The position numbers were made by a program, and so were the translations under genes. Shown piece by piece: positions 12,201 through 23,800 of a DNA stretch of 64,000 bases (positions are counted from its first letter, which is position 1; every line of letters starts with the position of its first letter). Source of the DNA: Nymphaea colorata (lineage: Eukaryota; Streptophyta; Magnoliopsida; Nymphaeales; Nymphaeaceae); contig NC_045144.1 of assembly GCF_008831285.2 (NCBI RefSeq), positions 11,325,672-11,389,671 of the forward strand, in the 5' to 3' direction. Under the pieces are notes generated by a model. That model worked only from the letters and a program-made list of their open reading frames with translations. It searched no databases and was not told where the DNA came from.

Positions 12201-13997
12201 ATACCCTAGAAGGCTAGAAAAAGTAAACCTATGGAATGGGAAGGTGTTATATGGAAATACCAAATTCCATGTGCTAATGATATTAGCTTTGTGGAGAAAA
12301 CAACATCTACCATATCTATCAAAAAGCCACAGGGGTCAATACTCAATAGACTGATGATAATGAAGTATCTGATAGAAATTAAAGAACAAACTCTACACCC
12401 CATCGAGATGCTGGGCACCAATTAATTTCAATCTACCCCTCAAAAGTGAAAAAAGAAGAGACACATAATTAGAAGGTAGAGAGCTGCAGAAAGCAGTAAG
12501 TCCACCAGATCATATTACCCACTGTCTGGTCATGAACGTGCAAATTAAACTGGAAATGAATATGGGCATAACCGAAGTTGTATTGATGTGTACATTTGCT
12601 GGGAATTTTATAAGTGTACATATGTGCAATATGTAAATGTGAGGCCTGAAAACGTGTATAGTTTAAAGAAAAGTTGGGATGCTTTCGTACATTTTGTAGA
12701 TGAATGTGTGATAAATGAATGTCCAGTGTTATATGTTTTATGTGATGTGGTGAGTGTGATTGAATCTGTAACGTTGCTGAAGTTTGGTATCCACTGTAAA
12801 GTAAAAAGACAACAAATTTGAGTGAAAGTTTAAGGTATGATAAAAGAAATATCAGGTCCTGTTACAGTGGCATACGAAGCGAGTGTGCTTATGAAAAGTG
12901 ATGAACTAATGTCATTCAAAGTTGTGAGTGCTTATTCAGACAAAATTCATTCAAACCAGAGATCTAAAGCTTTTATTATGCACAAGTTCACTTTGTCCAT
13001 CATATAAATGAAGTTTGAGGTCCATAGGAATACTTATAGTTTGGCCTCTAGCATTCCAATCTCCTTCAATAGGTCCAACATATACTTGCACAGTTGCACC
13101 AAGATAAAAATGGAGCTTTTCATTCGCAACTTGTATTCCCAAAAAGTGTCTAAGAGGACCAATATCTTTTGTGAGAAAGAGCTTCTAAAGGTGAGATTTT
13201 GTATCTGATTTCATCTACATATACCACTATAAAAATAATGTCAAAACAAGACTTTTTAATTGACAACAAATGATCATATGCTGACCTGTTGACGCCAAAT
13301 GAAAACATAGCCTCTTATAGTTCTGAATCCAAGCACACGGACTCTGCTTAAACCATAAATAGCATGTTTAACTTGCACACCTTGCATAATCTCCCAAACC
13401 TCAAATCCTGGAGGTTGTTTCATGAGAATAGTCTTAGGTAAATCCCTATATAAAGGTATGTTTCATATCTAATTGACAAAGACTCCATCCATAATGAACT
13501 ACAACTGATATAACAAGACGTATAGCCCCAGGAGGTGCAATGGGAGAGAAGGTTTCGAAGAAATCAACCCCATACATTTGGGATCCCCCTAGGCACCAGC
13601 TTGGCTTTGTACCTCTCAATAGTCCCATTTGAGTTTATTAGTGGAATAAAGCCACCTGCATCCAACAATATCCACACAGGATGGTAGATTAACAAAGGGA
13701 TGTGTTTTGAGAAAGCAAAAAGTCCACCTCCTCCTACAATAACTAGGTCTGACATACAAATTTTGACGGCACTGACTAGCCAATATTTTTCCACGACATA
13801 CCATTCTGAATCAATCCAAATGCAATCAGCAGGAAACGAATCTGAATTCCAATGCCAGATGTGATCCACAGTGAGCAAATCTAAACCATATGTTGTCCAG
13901 ATGTCACATAGGTATGGGTACGGGTGCTAGTGTGGGTACGGGTACAGACCATTTTAAAAAAACTTGGGTGTGGGGGTACGGCCGTATACACATGCAC

Positions 13998-14051
<54 letters not shown>

Positions 14052-14071
14052 CAAAAAATTTCAAACGGAAT

Positions 14072-14114
<43 letters not shown>

Positions 14115-15627
14115 AAAATTACTAACAGAATAACATATTCAATTTCATAAATCACAGACTGCAACAATCAAGCATGTAAAATCAGCATAGAAGCAATAAA
14201 ACAAGAGAAGAAAAAAGTGAAGGAAGAATCGAAGAAGTCAAACAAAGAATCGGGAGAAAATGAAGAGACATCAGATTGCGACTCCGAATGGAGGGAGATG
14301 TCCTCTCTATTCACACTTCTTAAGAATGCATTAAAGAGAAGTATCGATTTTATGAGAATAACAAATGCATTTAAGATGGACTGATAATCAGAGCTAGACG
14401 GGGTCTAGGCTGCATGTCGTCAATTCTCAAATTGTTTCATAATTCACTCAGAAAAGAAAACAGAGGACAAGCGAAAGAGGGGAAAGGACTGATAATCAGA
14501 GCTAGACGGGGTCTAGGCTGCATGTCACCAATTCTCATATTGTTTCATAAGAAAACAGAGGACAAACAAAAGAGGGGAAACATTAAGCCATATCAAGCAT
14601 GTCAAGAAGCATTAGGCCATATAAAGTGCCGAAGAGAGGCAGAGCGAGAGGAAGAGCGAAAGACAGAGAGAAGGATAATCGCAGGCACAAAAAACGTATA
14701 CGGATGTCATGCACCCATTCTTCCCAAGTGAGCGACAGTAGAAGCAGGCAACACAGAGGGAGAGAAAGAGAGAGAGAGAGAGTCTCTGTTCCATGCCTGA
14801 GGAGTGAGGAGAGGGTGAAGAAGACGGTGCGCTGCTGAGAAGGGAATCCTGCAGTAACGATGGAAAAAGGAAGAAGCTGAGAAGAGGACGAAGTCGCAAG
14901 CTCGCCTGCGAGTACGAAACGGACACCGCCTGCCGTCGCCGTTCGCCGCCTGCTGTCGCCGTTCGCTTCCGTTCACCACCTGCCCTCGTCGGTCTTCGGT
15001 GAAGCGTCGTGGCTCGAGGTTGAAGAGTGAAGAGGAAGAAGGCAGCCGACGAAACGAAAATAGGGTTCGAAGATTTTAACGTGAAAATGGTTAAAAACTT
15101 TAAAATATTATAAAATGTTAAAATTCAAAATGGACAAATTTGAACTTGGTCAAATTTGACCGAGTCCAAAAATGACCCCGGGTACGTTGACCGTACCTGA
15201 TGCCGTACCGGTACCGGTGTCGTACCGGTACCGTGCGAGTACTCCTCTTTAAGAGGAGCACCCGTGTGACTTACTTGTCCTTTTATTTTCCATGGCGTAG
15301 CAAAAATAAATTTCATAGCCAATGACTGCTTATCGAGAAAAAAGAAGCAACAAGATTCCCACTACCAGCAACTATTCAATGAGAGAAAAAACTTCAATGG
15401 CGCACATGTGCCACTACTCAGACTCACTTCTTTTGATGCCTTCCAAACCACCAGTTGCATCTTTCCTCATGACCCATAAAGACCAACAACAGCCACAATA
15501 GGTCCAGATGCCTCCCACACCAAAATGTAGCAGCTGCAACTGATATCAGGCCAGCAAGAGGGAAGGCTTTGATACTATGTTGATGTTACATGGACGGACC
15601 ACAAAAGAGAGAAGGAGAGAAAATGAG

Positions 15628-15662
<35 letters not shown>

Positions 15663-17738
15663 AAAGAGAATAAGCCTTTGATTACATTGATTTAATCCCT
15701 GCTTTATATAGGGATTAGGTAAAATCAATAGTTATATTAAAAAGCTAGAACCTAAGAGAAGAACAAATTACAAGTTAGCTCCTCATCAACAATCCTACTT
15801 TCTTAACACTGACCACTTGAATCATTCCAAGAAGCCTAAGAAAATGCCTTTTAGTTGCTGAAGATGATAAACTAAGAACCAAAAATGAACATGATTGTAG
15901 AATCAAGGACAAGCTGCATTAAGTTACAAGAGCAAGCTAGTTCATCATAAACTGCCAACAGGTAAAAATCTTACATGACCAATATGTAAAGAACTAGTAA
16001 TTACACAATTATTTAGGGAAGCAAGAATTATATCTGAGCTTGGTAGAAAAGAACAAAATATCTTTCAGAAGCCATTTTCTCATCACAACTACAAAAGATA
16101 CCTAGGTGAATGCATCAAGGTAATAAAGGAATTATCCAAAAAAAAAAATTGAAGTCAATAAATATTTTAAGAACCTTAGTATGGTATTGAAAAGGGCATA
16201 ATATTTGATTAGGAAGCACAACTTAATCGTATTATGAATAATAACTCAAGTGCAGCTTATCAGTACTAGAGGAAAGAAACATAATTCATTTTTTGCTGTA
16301 AGTCTGGGACAAAGTCACACTTATGGTACCTGAGAACACCATGCTACAAGAAATAGTTTGAAACATTTCTATAAAATATCATTACCATATATGAAAAATT
16401 AAAATCAGAATTTGACCACCTCTCCACTTCTGCTTCATATGATAAACGTAATTTACCCATCTCGTGCCCTGTTTTCTGAAATATGAGATAGTGCAGAATC
16501 TTGAGTAAGTATGTTAACATTACTGAAGTACACAAAAAGAGTTATCACTTACCACCACAGGATGGCATAAATTCATATGCAGACACTATCTTACCTTCAA
16601 AGGGTGGCTAAACCTCGTGCAAATAAGTTCTTTTCCAGTGCCAAAGTCCACGTTCAAATGTATCTGCTCCTTTAGTAGTTTTCCAGATGGAATTACATAA
16701 TCTAGAAAGGTGAAAGGTATGCTGATTGAGAACTCGCTATCAGAATATGATAGGTGTTGAAGCCACCTGATCCTAAGTGACAGTACAGCCCCTCCTTGAA
16801 CCTTTCCAAAGAAAACTAAAATAAGCATATGAAGAAATAACCTGATGTTATGAATGTTAGAATATTAGTTGTTGGATTAGGTAGTTTTATGGAATTTTAA
16901 GAAATTTCATATGTCTTATTTGTTATCTTTTATATTTCTTGAGGACCCATATGTAATTTTTGTCTTTACCGTTCCCCCCTAATCTCTTTTAATCAGAGAT
17001 TAGGGTTAGTAGAATATAATTTTTTCTCTCACTGTCTCTCTCTCTCTCTCTCTTTTCTCTTCCCCCTTGGTCTCATGCAACATGGCATCAGAGCGTGTTC
17101 CTTCTTGGGACTGACATCTGCTTCCCTTCATCGCCATCTCCACTCCTTTTTCATACCCATCGTCTTATTCTTCTACTCTACTTACTGTTTTGGGTACAAC
17201 AATTGGGTTGTGTTTGTTGGGCTCGATCTAGGGTTTTCTCAAAAAAAAAAAAAAAATCAAAACCCTAGATCGATGCCTTGTTGAAGTTGATGTGGCTGCA
17301 GCATAGTTAAGTGGTCTTCAAGGTAGATGGACGTCTAAATACATCACTCGAGCAATATCGTTTACGTTTCTGTTGAGGCAGCAGTTTACAGGTCTGCCAG
17401 AGAAGCATAGATATATTGGTCTGGTATGATAACTAAAATGCTGTTGGCCAGATCTGGTAATTTTTTTTTTTAGGTACCCGGGACCAAAATTCGTTATACC
17501 TGCATGCTAGTTGGTGCTGATTACTCAAGTCTGTTGCAACATTGCAAAATTGTATATCAGTTTTCAGTTCTTTGGCATCCTAGTATTTGACGTCCATCAG
17601 TTTTCTTGTCAATCTATGGTGGCTGCTTGGTAGAAGAGTACTTTGTTTGCGATACAGCAAAAGCTTAGTCTGTCATGCAGAGTTTTCCCATCCATTATTC
17701 TACAATCTGTTGTGTGTTGACAGTCTACAGATTTCTTC

Positions 17739-17804
<66 letters not shown>

Positions 17805-20800
17805 TCTTTTGGCTGAATTCTTGTGGATAGATTTACGATGGCTGAAAATCCCAAACCTGATTCTTCTCATGAATTTGGGGCAATCCATTCTCTTTTGGTT
17901 CTACAGTTAAGTTGGATGGCCTTAACTATGAAATCTGGTCGAGGTCATTCCTGATGTCGGTCACTGGACATCGAAAAAAATATCTACTTGAGGAAGATGA
18001 ACCTGGAAAGTATGCTTCTTGGGAAGAGGATAACAACATGATTATGTCTTGGATAGTGAATAGTGTGGACTCTTTTATTGCTCCTACCATTGCATATTTG
18101 TTAAGATGTGTTTATATTCAGTTTTAGGTTTAAGAGGGTACTTTTGTAAATAACTTTTTCTTTAGATGGTTCTCTTGTATCTTCTCTCTCTCTCTCCTCT
18201 AGTCTATATAAAGAGGAGTTAGGGCAGATTTCGAGGTTAATCAAAGTATAATCTTCTCCTAATTGATCATGGTATCAGAGCTCCAGCCGCCTCCTCCTCA
18301 GCGCGTCGTCGCTGATTGAGCGGCGCCAGCCGCTGCCTGATCACGACCGTCGCTGCTCTTCCGCCCGTCAGTCCATCTCCGCCCGTCGCTCGTGTCCGCC
18401 CATCTCCACCCATCGCCGCCGCTTGCATCGCTGCTCTCTCCGCCCGTCGCCGCCTGACCACGACCAGCATTGCCCGACGCCGCCGGATCGCGTCCTCGCC
18501 CGCCGCCGCCTACTCGCGTCTCGCAGCATCTCCGCCCGTCGCTGCCATCTTCGCCCGTCGTTTCTGCCTGCTCTCGCAGCATCTCTGCACCGCCGCTGCT
18601 TCGCTGCTGCCCTGCACCGTCGCTGCTCCGCCGCTGCCTGCCACCGCTGCTTCGCTGTCGTCTCTGGTATCTCTCCTCGTTCTTCTTCGTCGGCTTGTGT
18701 CTGATCAGCGTTGTCAGCTTGTTATTACCTCCTCTTCCAGCCGATCAGCCTTATGGATTACTCTGTGCGTTTGACTGCTATTGCTTGATGATCAGCATGT
18801 TGTCTTTACATATGTGATTATATTCCTTGTTGCCTGCATTTCTTATTCCGTGGCTCGGTGTCCTCCTTTGTGTTGAAAGATGTCTGAAATTAGCAGTGGA
18901 GCTAATACCTCTTCCTTTGCATCGTCGGGAGAGATGAAGAATTCCCCATTTTCCAGCATTATCACCAAAATGGATGGGGGAAATTACGAGATGTGGGCCA
19001 TGCAGGTAAAACGAACCTTGATCGCTCATGAGAAGGAATATCTCATATTGGAGCCCGAGCCCATACAGAAGGTAGGAAAATATACTACTTGGTTTAAAGA
19101 TAATTCGTTGGTTATGGTATGGATTGTTGGTACTCTTTCTCAAGACATTGCAAATGAAGTCTTGCATAAGGAAAGTGCAAAGGATATGTGGGATTCCCTT
19201 GCAGCCACCTATTCACAAGCAAGGAATGAAACAAGAATTATGCAGCTTCATCATGATATTCATCAGATGCGACAAGATGGTCGACCTCTTCATACTTATT
19301 ATTCTAGTCTCAAGTCCATGTTTGAGAGACTAAATAGCTACTTTCCTGCATGTAAGTGTGAACAACAAAAGGCATATAGAGATATGCTTATGGTAGGGGT
19401 ATTTCTCTCTGGATTAGACTCTGTTTATGAATCAGCAAAGAATCAGATGCTCACTAGTCCCTCGATTCCTCCTATTGATGAGGCTTATAGTAGGCTAAGC
19501 AGAATTCCAATCCCTGCGTCGACTGTTCTTGATACCACTTCTGCTATGCTTGCTACTCGTGGCAGAGGTGGGTCCCTCTTTGCCAGAGGACGAGGATACC
19601 GTGGTCGTGGCAATACCACTTCGCGCCCAGTATGTCAGTTTTGTCATCGCATTGGTCACACTGTGGATAAGTGTTGGCAGAAACATGGTCGTCCAGCTGT
19701 TGCAAATCAGACTGTATTTACTAATTCTCCAGAGCAGCCTCAGAATCAGCATACTGTTTCCTCCAGTGAGTTACGTGCAGATGATATTATCTCTCAGTTG
19801 AGAAACTTGATTGGTGATAGAACTCAACAAGCTCCTGATCCGACCACCTCTACTATCACTACTGCTGCCAGTGCGTCTTCATCTGGTATGTATTCTGACT
19901 ATACTCCTGCTACTGACACTACAGATTGGCTCATTGACTCGGGTGCATCGACACATCTCTATGGAGACAAGGCCCAGTTTACTTCTTATGCCCCTACTCC
20001 ACCTGGTCGCTCGGTTATTCTAGCAGATGGAAAATATTCTCCAGTTGTTGGACATGGAGAGGTCCAACTTACTTCATCATTGCCGTTGCAACATGTTCTT
20101 CATGCACCAGAATTCCCACATAGCCTACTGTCTATCAGTCAGATTACCAGAGATTTAAACTGTCGTGCGATATTTGACTCCTCTTCTCTTGTGTTTCAGG
20201 ATATACTGACGGGCAGGGTGATTGGCAGTGGCCGTGAACAGGGAGGTCTTTACAGGCTAGTGCATCCCTTTCCCTTTGCTGGGTCTACCTCTTCAGGGTC
20301 ATCCTCATCCTCGGCTTATACTTGGCATTTACGTTTTGGACATCTACTGTTTCAGAAACTGCTGCATGTTCTTCCTCAGCTGTCTCCTAAGTCTTCTTTT
20401 CAATGTGAGTCTTGTCAGTTGGGCAAACACCATCGGTCATCCTTTCCTTCGCGGCCCAGTAGAAGTAGTCATTCTGTGTTTGAGTTACTTCATTTTGATG
20501 TTTGGGGCCCGAGTCGTACACCTGATCTTCAAGGTCATCGATATTATCTTGTTGCTGTCGATGACCATAGTCGTGTTAGTTGGGTTTTTCTTATGAAGAA
20601 TAAATCTGAAGTGGGTCATGTAATCAAAAATTTTATCAATGAAATTCTGACTCAGTTTGATACTTGTGTCAAAATTGTGCGCTCTGACAATGCTCTTGAG
20701 TTCTGTGCTTCCTCTTTAGAACAATTTTTCAGGGATAAGGGTATCATCCACCAAACCTCTTGTGCCTATACCTCCCAACAAAATGGGGTTGCTGAAAGGA

Positions 20801-23800
20801 AACACCGTCATATTCTTGATGTTGCCAGAACCATTATCATACATAGCCATGTTCCTCATTCCTACTGGGGAGATGCTGTTCTCACAGCATGCTATCTTAT
20901 TAATCGTATGCCGTCATCTGTGTTGGGAGACCTTATTCCTATCTCTGTCCTCTTTCCTGACAGAGACTTGTTTTCTGTTCCACCTCGTGTTTTTGGATGT
21001 GTTGCCTTTGTTCAGTTGCTTGGCCCTGGGAGAGATAAGTTGTCTCCTCGGGCCATCAAAACGATCTTTGTTGGTTATTCCCGCACTCAAAAGGGATATC
21101 GATGTTATGATCCTTCTACTCGTCGATATTATGTGAGTGCTGATGTTACATTCTTTGAGTCAACCTCCTTCTTCTCCCCAAATGGAACTCAATTAAGGGC
21201 GCCTGAAGTGAATGATGAAGTCCATTTTCCTCTACCTCTCATGAGTTGTCCAAAACCAGTTGATTCACGCTTTGGGGCTGTCTACCAACGTCGTACTAAA
21301 CCTGTTGCGCCTGCTCACTGTGCCCCTGTGCCTTCACCCAGCACGCCCAAGGTCATTCCTGACACAAACTCTGCTGACAATTTTTTATGTAATGATGACG
21401 TAGGAGAATGTCACGAGCAGGTTCATGCTCCAAATGAACTTGATATGCCCATTGCTCAAAGGAAAGGCAAACGCAGTTGCACTTTGCATCCTATCTCTGG
21501 TCACTTATCCATGGATAGACTCACTCCTGTGTACCGACAGTTTGTCCAGGGGCTGTCCGCTATTGCTCTTCCACAGAATCCCATGGATGCTCTCTCTGAT
21601 CCAAAATGGGCTGCAGCTATGCAAGAAGAGATGGATGCTCTTCAGTCTAGAGGCACCTGGACCCTTGTTACTCCTTCAGCTGATGCCGCCATTGTTGGTT
21701 GCCGATGAGTCTTTACTATCAAATACAGAGCGGATGGCAGCCTTGACAGATATAAGGCTCGACTGGTTGCTAAAGGCTATACCCAAACTTATGGGGTTGA
21801 TTATTATGATACCTTCTCTCCTGTGGCACGACATGCTTCTTTACGGATTCTCCTTGCTGTGGCTGTCAGCAAGAATTGGTCCCTATCACAACTTGATGTC
21901 AAAAATGCCTTTCTCTATGGTGACTTACATGAAGAAGTGTATATGCAGCAACCACCAGGGTTTGTTGCTGAGGGGGAGTGTCAGAAAGTGTGCAGATTGC
22001 GAAAGACGATTTATGGTCTGAAACAGAGTCCTCGAGCTTGGTTTCAGAAATTGTCAGAGAATATTGAGAATGAGGGCTTCAGACGTTCTTCGGCTGATCA
22101 TTCCCTCTTTGTCAAGAAGACTTCTACAGGTACGGTGATAGTTCTTGTCTATGTTGATGATATCATTGTTACAGAGGATGATGATCAAGGGATTTCCAAC
22201 ATCAAGGATGTCCTTGGACAACACTTTGTCACCAAGGACCTTGGTGAACTACGTTATTTCCTCGGTATTGAGTTTGCCAGAAATCGAAAGGGTCTTATCA
22301 TGTGCCAGAGGAAATACGTTACTGATGTTTTGCAAGAGACAGGGATGCTGGGGTGTCGACCTGCATCCACGCCTATGGATATCAATACCCGCTTATATGA
22401 TGATGATACTGAAGATGTTGATGCGAGACAGTATAGAGGGATTGTTGGGAAGCTCCTATACATCACTGTTACTCGACCTGACATTGCCTATGCTGTTAGC
22501 AGAGTGAGTCAGTTTATGGATAAGCCCAAGAAAGTTCATTGGGATGCTGCTATGATGATTCTGAGGTATCTAAAGAATTCACCAGGAACGGGACTCTTCT
22601 TTCAGAATGGTACCTCACTCACTATATCTGTGTATGTTGATGCCGACTATGCAGGATGCCCCTCAGACAGAAAATCCACCACTGGATTTTGTGTGTTTAT
22701 TGGATCCAACTTGGTTACATGGAAGAGTAAGAAGCAAACTGTGGTTGCCAGATCAAGTGCAGAATATGAGTATAGAGCTATGGCTCAGGGTACTGCTGAA
22801 GTTATGTGGGTTAGATCCCTGATGGTGGATCTTACTATCGAAGTGCCTCTTCCTATGCAATTGTTATGTGATAACAAAGCTGCACTGTTTATTGCTAATA
22901 ATCCGGCTTTTCATGAAAGAACCAAGCATGTTGAAGTAGATTGTCACTACACCAGAGACATGATTCAAAAGGGGTTTGTAAGTACCTCACACATTTCAAC
23001 TACAGGGCAAACGGCTGATATCTTTACTAAGGCTCTTGCAAGGGGACCATTCCAAAGCTGCTGTTCCAAGTTGAGCCTATTTGACATATACGCTCCAACT
23101 TGAGGGGGAGTGTTAAGATGTGTTTATATTCAGTTTTAGGTTTAAGAGGGTACTTTTGTAAATAACTTTTTCTTTAGATGGTTCTCTTGTATCTTCTCTC
23201 TCTCTCTCCTCTAGTCTATATAAAGAGGAGTTAGGGCAGATTTCGAGGTTAATCAAAGTATAATCTTCTCCTAATTGATCAATATTACAGCACTGCTGTA
23301 ACAACCCGACCCACTCCTGGGCTCGGGCCCCTGGTTTGGCGGATCCTAACCCGCCCCTAGCAGTTTTGGCTCCAACCTCAAAAAGGCTAGAAACCAGGAC
23401 AATCATCTCATTAATGACCCCTTTATAAGTCATTGAAGATCTCTCACAATCTTCAATACACGACTAAACATTTGGGGCGTTACAATCCAACCCCCTTAAG
23501 GCACAAGCGTCGCGTGTGGGACCTTAGGTCCGAGTGTTGAACCGGCTCTGATACCACTGTAATAACCCGACCCACTCCTGGGCTTAGGAACCTGGTTTGG
23601 CGGATCCTAACTCGCCCCCTAGCAATTTCGGATCCAACCTCAAAAAGGCTAGAAACCATGACAATCATCTCATTAATGACCCCTTTATAAGTCATTGAAG
23701 ATCCCTCACAATCTTCAATACGGGACTAAACATTTGCGCCGTTACAACTGCAAAGAAGATATGAGACTTTTTATGTCAGACTTATTCATATGATAAGAAT

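Larger units (their letters stand above)
13900..15257. mobile_element. Probable non-autonomous DNA transposon with GTACGG-rich ends
   Basis: The left end reads GTCACATAGGTATGGGTACG from 13904. The right end, read on the minus strand, starts GTCACACGGGTGC. Both ends carry clusters of GGTACGG/CCGTACC motifs (13915-13985 and 15170-15235), like subterminal repeats of hAT-type elements. The inside has long dinucleotide runs, a duplicated segment at ~14377-14580 and GC-rich sequence, but no transposase. I could not find a clean target-site duplication. A similar left end recurs at 60836. Confidence 0.5.
18099..23281 (+). mobile_element. Copia element A, full length and very young
   Basis: The LTRs, 18099-18269 and 23111-23281, are both 171 bp and identical base for base. 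They start TGTTAAGATG and end ATTGATCA. The target duplication ATATT is perfect (18094-18098 and 23282-23286). The primer site TGGTATCAGAGC is at 18270-18281 and the polypurine tract TGAGGGGGAG at 23101-23110. It carries a single gag-pol frame with one stop. It is inserted in the gag of element B, same orientation. A rearranged relative is at 1-3738. Confidence 0.97.

Noticed and set aside
18298-18817. Several long overlapping frames on both strands in the element A leader
   Set aside because: The leader is highly C/G-rich with few stops, which creates chance frames; gag starts at 18880.
23297-23746. TRIM LTRs as carriers of a 5S rRNA-like promoter (Cassandra type)
   Set aside because: I could not see a convincing 5S internal promoter in the LTR; a direct alignment would be needed to decide.
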